Shown in pieces: positions 1 to 10,739 of a stretch of 64,000 bases of DNA. Position 1 is the stretch's first letter; every line of letters starts with the position of its first letter. Both the position numbers and the translations under genes were made by a program. The DNA comes from Selaginella tamariscina (taxonomy: Eukaryota; Streptophyta; Lycopodiopsida; Selaginellales; Selaginellaceae). Location: the NCBI GenBank assembly GCA_003024785.1, contig PUQB01000230.1, forward strand, positions 135,606 through 199,605, read 5' to 3'. The notes below the pieces were generated by a model that was given only the letters and a program-made list of their open reading frames with translations, made no database searches and had not been told where the DNA came from.

Positions 1-66
1 CCACTAGTGCAGGATAAAAAGAATGCACAAGGGGGCAAAACATGGAGCCGAATATCAGAAAGGTAC

Positions 67-244
67 CTGAAAGAGCGTAGACATAACTACCTGCACACAG
101 TTTACCCTCGACAACCGAGTCTCCTTCAGCATCGAGCAAAACTCCGACGCCATACAGCTTTCTAAGGTGCGATGTCACGCTATCTGTCGAGGACTCCGGC
201 TTGAAAGTCTTGAACTGGCCGCGTGGTACAGCTATCCCTCCCAT
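67..244 (-). CDS. First exon of an unrecognised gene with ubiquitin-like-header style N terminus (partial)
   Basis: The minus strand opens with ATG at 244 (MGGIAVPRGQFKTFKPES...) and runs without a stop to a good donor, CAG|GTACCT, at 67/66; the rest of the gene lies outside the window. The visible ~59 residues include a HLRKLYGVGVLLDAEGDSV stretch followed by KLCAGSYVYAL. That layout resembles the small ubiquitin-like header modules that precede P-loop NTPases in Crinkler-like proteins, but the resemblance is weak and no catalytic residue is visible. A decayed relative (frames giving KPDS and EKLYGLPDAL) seems to lie near 11590-11660 on the same strand. Function unknown; the open frame and splice site are seen, the header idea is inference. 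Confidence 0.5.
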
Positions 245-714
245 TGGTCTAAACCCTAAAATATTTACCCTAATATATATTATATATATAGGAATTATTT
301 ATTTATTACATATCAATGTTTTTATATTTTTATATTTATAATCCTTACATTATAGTTACTTAGAACACGTTATTTAATATCAAAATCACTTCAAAAACAT
401 GATTTTTCTTAGATACTATAGGTAAAATATCTTAAATAATATATGAAATAAATAAAATAAAACAATAAGAGTTATTAAACTAGATTTATGTATAGGTGTA
501 CTATAGAATATTTTTATTATTCCTGTAACAAAATTATTTTTATTTTATCAATTTTTAATATATATGTGTCTTCATGTTTCACATTTCATTTATATTGCGA
601 GATTCTCTATTAGTCACACACAACACACATATAACACATGTATATGTGATGAAAGTTTGTTCAACGTAATGATCTTAATTAAGCTAGGTTTAAGCTAATT
701 AGGGATTAGGGCTG
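245..714. other. AT-rich intergenic region between divergent genes
   Basis: This is very AT-rich DNA separating the minus-strand gene starting at 244 from the plus-strand trihelix gene starting at 715. It presumably holds both promoters. I see no ORF, repeat array or convincing motif apart from scattered TATATA runs. Confidence 0.6.
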
Positions 715-1158
715 ATGGGAACCATGAAGCGCAAGAGAGGAAGAAATTGGAGCAGCCAGGAGGCCATCTTATTAATTGAGGCTAAGCATGCAATCGACAA
801 GGAAGGATCAGGTGATTATATATTTTACATATTTACTACTTATTATTACATTTTTATTTTAATTTTAGTCTAATAATGTAAGTTGTTTTGTATCATGTGT
901 GTGCGTCTCTATGTGTATGAACCCTTCAAACTTAATGATATACTAAAGTGCATATTATACACTACATTTATCCATTATTTAACATATTACATGTGTTTAT
1001 TTATCTCATAATTTATTTTATTCAAATCTTTATTTAACTGGGCCAGCTATTTATACATTATATATGTAATATATATACACATCTGATCGTGGAAAATATG
1101 TTCTTTTATTTTACTGTTTTCTATTCACTATATTAAATACATGTACATTATTATAGAG

Positions 1159-1225
<67 letters not shown>

Positions 1226-2133
1226 TATATATAGTTTGTGTGTGTGTGTTTAGGAAGCGCTGCAGCTAAATGGCAAGCAATTGCAGACCATCTCGAGAAA
1301 CAGGGCGTCCTTCGTGATGTAGAGCAATGCAGGCACACTCTCACTCTCTCTCTCTCTCTCAACACACACACGCACACCCCGCACCTGGAGTGGATATGTT
1401 ATAATAATATGCATATGCAGGAGCAAATGGGAGAATATGCTTGGAGACTACAGGCCAATTATAGATTATCACAAGTGCAATCCGGATAATCATCTTACTT
1501 TGAACTCTCTAAGGAGCAGCGTAAACAATTTAAACTGCCTGGTAAATAGACATATACAAACACACATACACATGTACAGATATGTATATAGGTACGAGAG
1601 ATTCAACATATATGCATCATGCACGCACGCAACGCACGCATTAAAATGTGTGTGTTCAGGTAAGTTTCCAGAAGACATATTCCAGTTGTTGGGTGGAGCT
1701 GCGGGAAGAACAGACACGGATATGGATGCTCCTATACCCATTATCTCAACTCCTCCACTTATTAATGATAGTTTTTCTAGCCAGGTGCGTGCGTGCTTGC
1801 TTGCGTGTGTGTGTGGGGCAAGTTTAGGTGGATTATATGCCATTTATATATATGCTGAATTAATATATATAGTTTGATTAGTTACGTTTGGAATTAGAGT
1901 GAGGATTTGCCACGTTCTACTCCACAGATGGGTTCATCTGGTAAAAAAAAGAAAATGCACACAAGAGACAGGGAATATACCAGGATGATTCTGGAATCTC
2001 AAGAAAAGATGCTGGCTTTTATGAAGGAAAGGTACGTATAATGTGCATGCACACAAATACAAACAGACATTTTATGGTCAATGAGCTATGTATTATGGTT
2101 TAAGAATATGGTTGAGATATGCTCATATACTAC

Positions 2134-2192
<59 letters not shown>

Positions 2193-2410
2193 GAATGTGT
2201 GTGTGTGTGTGTGTTATTGAGCCTTACATATACGTGCGTATGCGTATGCGTATGCGGGAGCAAAAGAGGATAGAAATGGAAGAAAGGAAGCTTGCATTGG
2301 AGAAGCAGAGGATGGAGTTAGAGAGAGAAGATAGAATAAGAATATGCCAAGCCTTAAACAACATGGCATCTTCTTGGCAGAACCTTGCTGAGCAAATCAT
2401 GAAAGGGTGA
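715..2410 (+). CDS. Trihelix (GT/SIP1-like) transcription factor, one frame break
   Basis: Nuclear DNA-binding regulator. Exons read 715-811, 1254-1332, 1421-1541, 1660-1784, 1928-2031 and about 2240-2410. The joined exons give a trihelix domain: GRNWSSQEAILLIEAKHA, then KWQAIADHLEKQGVLRDVEQCR, then SKWENMLGDYRPIIDYHKCNP, then YFELSKEQRKQFKLPGKFPEDIFQLLG, with the three spaced tryptophan/aromatic helices of the family. A basic GKKKK stretch and a charged C-terminal coiled coil (EERKLALEKQRMELERED) follow, as in SIP1-type members. Intron 2 has a GC donor (AG|GCACAC). One base appears to be missing near 1487 in the third helix, where the frame jumps. The acceptor of the last exon is obscured by TATGCG repeats and TG/TA microsatellites, so that boundary is uncertain. 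A MADF or Myb/SANT label is less likely given the helix spacing. Confidence 0.75.
1161..1233. repeat. (TA)n microsatellite in trihelix intron 1
   Basis: Uninterrupted TA dinucleotides with a few breaks just upstream of the acceptor of exon 2. A second (TA)n tract sits at about 2139-2190 in the last intron of the same gene. Confidence 0.95.
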
Positions 2411-2781
2411 CAGGTGTGTACCCTTGACCGCCCTTAATTAATTAGAACTTAATTAGAGAAAAAAATTGTACTTAATTCAGTAGTTTGATTAGATGTATGT
2501 GTAATTATATATTAGATATATATTTAACCATAGATATTACACACTAGATTTCTCATAATTATACATAGCTACCATATGTATAGAAGAGTTCATATGTATA
2601 CAATTTGCATATGTACACGCATAATATTGACTTGAAGATCACATATTTGTATATAGATGTGTGTGTGAGAGAGAGAGAGAGACAGAGATGTGTATCCTAC
2701 GAACTATATACATCAGGCTCAGTGTTTACATTATACGATTGATGAAAGATATATATTGTAATAAAAAAAACCAAGGTATAT

Positions 2782-2853
<72 letters not shown>

Positions 2854-4285
2854 GAATTATATACATTATGCTCGGTATATATACTAGTGTTTACATTATA
2901 CGATTGTATATATGTGGAAAACTTAACGAAATAAAAAAACCAAAGTACATATATGTGTGTGTGTGTGAAATAGGATTAATAAGATTAAATAATTATTTTC
3001 TCCATGCGATTTAAAATTAATGAAATGCTTAATTTCAAACATAGTCACTAAATATCTGTTTAATAAATGCTTATTTATTTATTTAATTTAGTTTCACATA
3101 TTTTATACATACATATAAATGCACCAGATTTTTATATAGTTATAAACCTCCGTAGTTTATCCATAATAATATATATAATCTTGCAACTATAAACAGCAAA
3201 GCATATAGAACAGTATAATATGTATTATATTTAATTCACTATAAATAATGTGTAATTAAGAACCATAAGTATACATACATATGGATGTGTGTGTGCGTGT
3301 CTATGTTCAGATACCTGCACGCACGTACAGTCAATATGTACGTATATTGCTAACATACGTATTTTACTAAGGCGATTTTAAATTTTTTTACTAAAACTAT
3401 AAACATGATCGTTTTGTGCTTATTATGATCTTTCTGTTTTTAATAATTTGTTAAGAAAGAATGAATGTATTAAGAATAAGTAAATCTGATTATTTTGAGT
3501 TATTTATATAATAGAATATTCTAAAAGTATATGTAATTGTTTTAAAATATTCTAACATGCTATTAACTTCATCAAACATATTCTTTTTGTTAAACAATAT
3601 ATTGTTATTCAAACAGCTTATTTAAACTAAAACTTAATAACTAATTATTAATAAATATAAATATATAGCTCTACACCGGGACTGATTAGAAGTTTAGAGA
3701 AAGATTATAATAAGCATAAAGTTGATCTTCATACAACCATTTATATATATAACATATATATATATATGTTTATAGTTTAAATTACAAAAACAAAATCGTC
3801 TTAATAACTTACTTAAAACTAAAACTTATTAATTAATTATTATAAATATAAATATATAGTTCTACAACAGGCAGGAAATGAAAATGGACTCTCCAGATTC
3901 TTGCGATTTAACCATTTTAATTTAATTACACATATTTAGATACATGTATATATTACTCACGTCAATTATATATATACACATTTATCATTATGTCATTTTC
4001 GCGTACATACATCAGGAGCATAATGTGCACACAAAGTATGTAGGTACACACACGTATATGCGTATATAACACGCACACATACAATATTAAACTTATGGGG
4101 TGAGAGAGGATCGAACTCTCGACGTCAGGATGCAGGTAACATGCCGAGGTAACACTCGGTGTGCAGCTCGTCATGAGGCAAGCTTCAACAGTTCTCAGTA
4201 GCAGGCATGACCACACACAACCGAGGCGGTAGGCAGTGGGAGTGTTTCTCCCAGTTTCCATGCAGTTTTATGCCAGAGTTGTGGC
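2411..4285. other. Gene-free AT-rich region with microsatellites and two imperfect direct repeats
   Basis: No gene is supported here. It holds a compound (GT)14(GA)n microsatellite at 2784-2850. A shorter relative at about 2655-2690 shares the downstream text (GTGTTTACATTATACGATTG), so a ~140-base block is duplicated. A second duplicated block (AAACTAAAACTTA...AATATAAATATATAG) occurs at about 3627-3672 and again at 3815-3860. Near 4093-4125 the minus strand carries a perfect T-arm-like hairpin (GAGAGTTCGATCCTCTC), without a matching acceptor stem. Confidence 0.6.
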
Positions 4286-5500
4286 TCAAGGAAATGGAAG
4301 CTCACTGCTTAAGGCGACTGGCACATTCATCCCCGACAGGAACATACGAGCAATGACAGCCAGTGACAGAAGGTGATTATTGGGGCAGTATACTAGGATA
4401 TACTTGTCTCCATTCGGCAGTAAGCTCCTACACAAACTACAACTGACAGCAAGTAGAAGCAACGCAAGCAACTTGTAGACAGCCATGAACATACAGGGAA
4501 GACTGAAGAAGCTCGGGCCAGCTTGAAAGACCTGCAGGAAGAGGGAAGACCGGATTCCAAACGTGCCGGCTAGCCAACAAAGTCGATTGTAATCATGATC
4601 ATGAGCACATGAAACTGAGCAAGAAACATCTTCTCCAATGCCGTGATGCTGATCGTTGAGCGGTAGTCGTTCAACCATGAGGCAGAAGTTGCAAATCTTC
4701 CAGGCCCCCCAGGATGTTAATTTGTTTAACCAACTTCAAACTTGTTTCCCGGGTTTTCGTGATCCGTCAAAATTAGTCAACTTAGTCTTTGGCCTAGTCA
4801 GAACCGCTTCGAAGCTCTTCCTGCGGCTCCTGGCATTTACCTTGCACCTACAGTTTCGAATGGCTCTCAGTTCTGCGATCCGCACGCCTCGGAATGCTTC
4901 CACAGGCACGGTACGTTCTACTACATGACTTACTTCAGTTTTTGGGAAGCGCCGGACGAGATTGCCCGCTGCAGGATGTCACGACTATGATGGGTCTCTC
5001 CATCTCTCGGATGGCTTTGCTTGTGCGAGCTCTTCTCAAGGAGGAGGAACGGTACCCATCACAGCTCGATTTAACCTTCGACTTTGGCTTCAGCATCATT
5101 GATCTTCCACCGGTGTTCGACCATGCTCGACGGTCATCAGTGCCTCGAAGCTATGAAAAAACAACAACAACAACGAGGCAAGTATGGACGGGAAGATGAT
5201 CAAGCTCAACCGTGGAGCCTCACCTCGTTCTTGCATAGCAGATCGTCGTCGTTCTACAAGGCACTGAGGAACCCGAGATTGGCTTGGATCAGTGGGGGAC
5301 ATTCTGGGACAAGCGAGTTCCTGGCTAGAGTTCTGTGGACGCCACAAACCAGACTTGGCCGACTTCGTCATGGGGAAGATCAACCTCGGTCTCGTCAAGT
5401 AAGGTGGTTGACTAAGAATACGCGGTTCAAGCAGCGCTTAGACGAAGGCTGGATACACGAACCTCGGTTGGTCGCCAACGAGGGGCAACAAATGCTCTAG
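4286..5500 (+). pseudogene. Decayed coding fragments, possibly of an NTPase-type gene
   Basis: GC content rises and short coding-like stretches appear in different plus-strand frames. Around 4885-4975 one frame reads GTFYYMTYFSFWEAPDEIARC; around 5328-5400 another reads EFCGRHKPDLADFVMGKINLGLVK and then hits a stop. Frames 4656-4928 and 5084-5500 are open but do not connect. The FSFWEAPDE phrase is of the kind seen in large P-loop NTPases of the Crinkler-like group, but I could not find Walker motifs here. It may be a remnant of the same family as the fragment at 10112-10620. It is not recognisable as a working gene. Confidence 0.3.
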
Positions 5501-5724
5501 TGTACAAGCTTTGTCTTTTCTACAGTTGTACTCCTGCTATACAAGAGGCAAGCCATCCTTCAAGATGTGCCTCTTTGTCGTTCTTTTAGTTAAAAACTGG
5601 TTGGCTTGACGTTACCTCCATCTTATCCTTCCTCGTGTCACAAGGAGATCCTCATACTCTAGCATATATCCAACCTCATGTTGCGCTCTTCCAGCAGTCT
5701 TCTTTCTTTCTCTGCCTTGGGGCA

Positions 5725-6760
5725 ATGGGTTCTTACATCTCCATCTATAACAACACCAAAGATACTTACTTGGTGAAGGTTGGACCAGATGAAGCCGCCA
5801 TGCGGATTGCTGGCATCGTCACTGCAGTCTTAGGAGCTTTGGCTACTATCATCGCAACTGCCGGTAATCCCTCACTGTGGGCGCAGTTAGTCATCACAGT
5901 TATGGTAACTTGCAGGTGCCGCAGCACCTGTAACTTCTGCCATGGTTGCGAGTGGTGTGGTGAGTGTCTTTGGTGTATCCACAAACGTTCTTGCTGCTGT
6001 CACGGGCTTGGCGGCGAGCATCTCCATGGCTGCGACGGTGGGTGTCACCGTCACAAGCTGGGCTACCAGTGCGGCTCTCTTCATCTCCGAGCAGATCATG
6101 ACTGACGGATTCGTGGAGATCCTACCAGGTATTATCAATCTCTGGACTCACAACAGTTTTTTCCAACATGTTTCAGGCCAAAAGCACACGTTTGGCAAGT
6201 ATAGTCTTTCACTTTGGCGTCAAGGCACTTGCAGAAGGGTTCGAGTGAACCCAAACAACGCGGAAGAGGTGGAGACGGACGTACTGTACATGAGGCCGAT
6301 CTTTAGCGGTGCCACCGCGGAGTCTGTCCTGGAGCATAATATCCAGTTTTGGATCGACAAATGGGGCCATGAAAGTCGAGAAGTGGTCACCTTGCACAAG
6401 GTATATACGTGGTTATATACTCTAGCTGATAAGTCGTTACTGCCAGGAAAATTTCTCTGCTTCGAGTCAGAATATTCGATTTGAGGACGGGAAACTGAGT
6501 GCCAGGTGCAGGGCCTCGAACGGACAGTGGCACGATGCTTCTCTCGACATTAACCATTACTACACAAATGTGGATGGCATCGTGCAAGCTGCTGTGGAGA
6601 AGCCAGGAAACTTCATGTCGACATGCTCAGACCTGGAGCTCCAGGGTTCTGTGCTCAGGGTATGGCTGAGACTCGTGATAAGCGCAAGGTCAAGTTCGAG
6701 CTTGACCTGGACATCGACATCGCTAACAAGGAGGGCAAGCTTGTACCACTGACCTCGTGA
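5725..6760 (+). CDS. Hydrophobic/MGxxxS N-terminal domain fused to a cyanovirin-N homology (CVNH) lectin domain; two frame breaks
   Basis: Start chosen at 5725 because the protein begins MGSYIS, an N-myristoylation-type MGxxxS motif. A first domain follows (YNNTKDTYLVKVGPDEAAMR) with about 100 mostly Ala/Val/Thr/Ile residues in several membrane-like stretches, then a G-Q-KHTFGKYSLSLWRQGTCRR module and LYMRPIFSGAT. Introns are at 6129-6176 (48 bases) and 6401-6446. The last exon encodes two CVNH half-repeats: ENFSASSQNIRFEDGKLSAR with CRASNGQW...DINHYYTNVDG, then GNFMSTCSDLELQGSVL. CVNH proteins bind mannose-rich glycans; the family is known from a fern and ascomycetes. Frame breaks lie near 5912 (one extra T) and 6661 (about one base missing); after the second, the shifted frame reads LDLDIDIANKEGKL, the expected end of a CVNH repeat, and stops at 6760. 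Role of the first domain unknown; membrane-linked glycan recognition or defence is inference. Confidence 0.7.
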
Positions 6761-7680
6761 AAGCATTCCCGCTAAAACACTACAAATATAAGCATATTCT
6801 AGCACTATGAAATCCAGTGGGTACCACGAGCAACAATAGTTTAAAACAAAAACGTTAGTACTATGCTTCGTTAAGCTGGTCGGATGCCATCGACGTTTTC
6901 TTCGACAATTTATTATTTTAATTTTGTATGAAATGAAATCGTATTAGGTGTATTTAACTTATATATTATTTAATTTTATATTACGGTCTTGAATTATTTA
7001 TTCACATAATTATATATATTTTTAAATTTGTTTTTTTACCTTATGTCTTTTTATGGGAATTAATTTGACATGAACAACTGCTGTGACATCATCTCTAGTG
7101 AATTTAACTTGTATATTTTAATTTTATATATATAGTGAGACCGTATGGTACATTTATTATTTTCATAATTATATATATTTTAAAATTTGTCTTATTTATT
7201 TTACTTTATGACATTCTTTGTTAAAATTATATATATTTATTTTAATTTTATATGAACAACCATTGTGTGATGTATTTACCTTGTACAGTTTAATTTTATA
7301 TAAATATATTTTTTGAGACCATAATTGGTACATTTGCCTCGTACATATATATTTTTAAACTTGTCTTACTTACCTTATACCAAAATTATATATATTTAAT
7401 TTAATTTCATATGAATAACCGTAATCATACCTTGTATAACTTTAATTGTATATAAATATACATTGCCAGATAGTAATTGGTACATTTGCCTCACATGGTT
7501 TTTTTCACATATATTTATATTTTTTAGATTTTTATTATTTATTTATCTTGTGAGAAATGTGTATCGATTAGTTCAAGAACCCTAACTTATATACAAGAGC
7601 CAGTAGTTCACATTGAAACCAATCTGACGGTTATCAAAACCCACTATACATCATCCCCTCCTCTCTGAAGAATGTGAGTT
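6761..7680. other. AT-rich spacer with degenerate ~150-base tandem repeat
   Basis: No gene. From about 6945 to 7500 three to four diverged copies of a unit recur, each with a stretch like TTTTATATGAACAACC, then GAGACCNTANTTGGTACATTT, then AAATTTGTCTTANTTACCTTAT. It looks like a short satellite-like array lying at the edge of the retroelement. Confidence 0.6.
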
Positions 7681-7689
7681 GGTTAGGGT

Positions 7690-10110
7690 TCTCTGGTAGA
7701 TGGGCTCGGATCTTGAGGAACATCATAAGGAGGCACCAGTGGATTTATAGGTGACACAACTTGTTTCCGTTGCACAAAATGCTCCAACTATTGCATGTGT
7801 ATAATCTTTGGAGGATCGGGTTGAATGTTGTGCCGAACTTCATAAACTTGCAGCCCTACTTGCTGTAGCACTCAATACGGTCCTTTCCACTAAGGAAGGA
7901 GACTCTTAATTAAACCACGTATTATAAGCTTGGGAAAACTAACCAACACCAATTCATCAACCTTGTACTTTGCAAGAGGATGATGGTGAGAGTTGTAGCA
8001 TTGTTGTTCTCCTACTTGTATGTGGCCTAAGTGTTCTATTGACTCCGCACAAACCAATAGAAGAATGCTCATTAGATATTGATCTCATGACCTAGCGGTA
8101 ACCGAGAAGGCAAACCCAACTCTGTCGACAACACCGGGTCATGACCATACAAGAGCTTATATAGGGAAGTACCAATAGAACTTTGTACTCCAGTGACATA
8201 AGCATATCGGAGAGATGGCAAATAACTATCTCAATCCAAATGTTGAAAGTTCACATACTTCGCAATCATCCCCTTGAAGGTTCTGACGAGTCGTTCCACC
8301 AAACCATCTGTCTGAGGATAATAAGCACTTTTGAAAGTGTGGCGTATCCCTAGTTGAGACGTCAAAACATGAAATGCCTCGGCCATAAATGCTGGACCAT
8401 TGTCAAGAGCATTCGTTCCGAACAAGAATGCTGAAACACGACCCAATTAAGGAGAAACTGACCAACAGCACTAGCAAGAGCACTAACTTCTACCAACGAG
8501 TTAGGTAATCATAAGCAATAATAACGTACTCATTGCCAACAGTTGACTGCAGAAAAGGTCCCATCAAATCAAATGCCACCAACTCAAATGGACAAGAAGT
8601 TGCAATTAACTCCAACCGTCCTTCTGAAGCACATGGGGGAGTATTGGGAGCTTGGGACCACACACAGCTACGCATATATCAAATCACATCTCTCTGCAAC
8701 TCAATAGAAAGATCTGTGCAGCTTCTCCATCACATGACAATGTCTTATGTGCCCACCAAGAATAAGAGAGTCATGGTAAGTATGGAAGAAACGTGGAATG
8801 AAGACCAAAGGCACTACCAACCACAAATGATAATCTGGATCAGTCCCCACAAAATAAAGAAGGTCGTTCTAATGCGATATTGTGAATGTAAATGCCTGAA
8901 AGGTAAGTCATTAGCAAGTGATGTAGAATTCTCAAACCCATCACGAAGTCTCCAAATCCACGACTCAACCTTTTGAACTTCTCGAACCTCATCCAAAAAT
9001 AACAAATTTAACTCTGCATTCTGCGGACAATGAAAGTTAAGTAGAGTAACTATGAATGGTACAGAATCTTCCTCCAAAAAGTCCATTGATGTTGGAACAA
9101 CTAGCTCCTTAGGGGCAGAAGAAAAAAAAGAAGGCAGAAGAGGAGCTTGAGAAAGAGCATCAGCATCAACCATGGAATTTCCTAGGCGATGAACAACTTC
9201 AAAATTGTAAATTTAAAGCTTCAAGGCCCACTGAACAGTACGACCAATCAAATTCTTCCACTTCAATAACAAAGTGATTATTGCATAGTCACCTTCTAAC
9301 AATGTCCGAGAACCATGCAAGTAGGCATGGAAGCTTCTCAAAACCCCAAACTGCTGCTAAACACTCCTTTTCTGACGTGGAGTAGTTCACCTCTGCTGGT
9401 TACAACGTACGGTTGATGTATGCAATGGGATGTCGTTGGCCAGGGACACTCGTACTCTCTTACATCAATACACCCCCGAGACCGATGTCAGAAGTATCTA
9501 TGCGTAAGATGAAAGGATGAGTGTAATCTGGATACACCAAAATTGGAGGAGTTGTCAACAGTTCTTTGAGATCTGCAAATGCATGTTTGCAATTCTTAGA
9601 CTAAATAAAAAAAGTCATTAACGACTTTAGCAACACTCGCAATGATGCAGTACGATCCAAAAGATGATCCACAAAATGACTCAAATATAAAAAGCGTTGC
9701 ACATCATTCACACACTTCGGCGTAGGGAACTTAAAAATTGCAACTAATTTGTTAGGATCGACTTACAAACCTTCACGTGAAATGCGATAACCCAAACTAA
9801 CTTCCTACAACCGATCCAAAATCTTGTGTACGTCACCGATATGCTCCTCCCACGTTCCATCCGAGTGAATACATCATCAATGAAGTTAGTAGTCACCTTC
9901 GGCATATAATATAGAACCTCGTTCATCATACGCTGGAAAGTTACTGAAGCATTGCTCAAACCGAAATGCATCATCAAGAACTCGTACATGCCAAATGGTG
10001 TCCGAAAAGCAGTCTTGGGAATGTCCATGTCAATTATTGAAACTTGTCAATATTCAGAGGCGAGATGTAACTTGGTGAACCAACGACTTTGCCCTAGTCA
10101 ATCCAAAAGG
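7690..10110 (-). mobile_element. Truncated, degenerate Ty3-type (Metaviridae-like) LTR retrotransposon pol region
   Basis: Read on the minus strand, the pieces fall in pol order. Reverse transcriptase is at 10100-9744 (WFTKLHLASEY, then DIPKTAFRTPFGMYEF, then a FIDD box). RNase H-like text is near 9600-9170. The integrase core is at 8675-8231 (AFDLMGPFLQSTVGNEYVII, DNGPAF, YYPQTDGLVERLVRTFKG). A tail near 8070-7700 contains KYKVDELVLVSF, typical of the region after integrase. Many stops and frame changes separate the pieces and no LTR or gag is visible, so it is inactive. At its 5' side it ends abruptly against the NTPase fragment at 10112. Confidence 0.85.
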
Positions 10111-10111
10111 T

Positions 10112-10620
10112 CTACAATATGAGGAAGTGGGTCAACAAGCAGGAGGCCAGGTTGTATGCATGTTTGTTGCCCTTGACGGTTCTGATCGTGGCAAAGAACT
10201 CATGGACGACATCTAACGGTATGTCCAATAGCAAATCTGCTTCATCAAGGATGACAATAACGGGCATTGGTAGCTTGTTCCTTGCAAAGAGCGACTCAAA
10301 GACGAGAGGTGTACATGGTCTGGGGAAGAGGCCAGGGCACGTCAAAGTGAGGCTGTCACAGACATAGCCCCAAAAGTCATGGCTGCTCCAACTCCATCCA
10401 AGTATACCAAAGTCACCTTCGACAGTAACATGAGCATGTTCCGAGCAACAAACACCATTGTCGACTTTCCACTCTGTCGTGTTCGACACGGGATCCTCGC
10501 TGCAAATCGTCGCTTTGGCCTGATCCGAACCCTATAATCGGCACTGGCGGCGAGCTTGGAGTCCATCGCCAGAATGATTTCTACCTCCCCTACCTTGGAT
10601 TCGAGCACCAGTAGATCAGC
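10112..10620 (-). pseudogene. Broken AAA-like P-loop NTPase fragment
   Basis: On the minus strand one frame (10608-10342) carries RTRQSGKSTMVF, a Walker A-like loop, while a different frame (to 10112) carries SLFARNKLPMPVIVILDEAD, a clear Walker B, followed by VVHEFFATIRTVKGNKH. The order and the ~60-residue spacing fit a single NTPase domain split by a frameshift. The family resembles the ATPases found in Crinkler-like and related eukaryotic proteins. The leading glycine/alanine of the Walker A motif is not evident. No start codon or upstream domain is seen, and the 3' side runs into the retroelement, so I call it a pseudogene. Confidence 0.5.
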
Positions 10621-10664
10621 GCCCCCTCGAGATGTGACCTAGCGCCTCCCCACGAATTCGCTTC

Positions 10665-10676
10665 TGCCACGTGGCA
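10665..10676. promoter_or_regulatory. 12-base palindromic G-box TGCCACGTGGCA
   Basis: Perfect palindrome with a CACGTG core, 64 bases before the ATG at 10740 and between the divergent NTPase fragment and the orphan gene. G-boxes bind bZIP and bHLH factors. The identical 12-mer lies before the M1 aminopeptidase gene. Confidence 0.5.
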
Positions 10677-10739
10677 TGACAAGACCTTTCCCAGAATTAG
10701 GGCATTCAATTTAGGGCTCAACTCACCGTGAGCGCAACG

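Noticed and set aside
2088..2273. Open frame of alternating Tyr-Ile and Cys-Val
   Set aside because: Translation of (TA)n and (GT)n microsatellites; the same applies to frames at 15308-15570, 28197-28550 and 61201-61485.
4085..4170. Possible tRNA on the minus strand (T-arm-like GAGAGTTCGATCCTCTC)
   Set aside because: No complementary acceptor stem, D arm or anticodon arm can be paired at tRNA distances.
10728..10739. Upstream start for the orphan gene
   Set aside because: That codon is GTG; the first ATG in the frame is at 10740.
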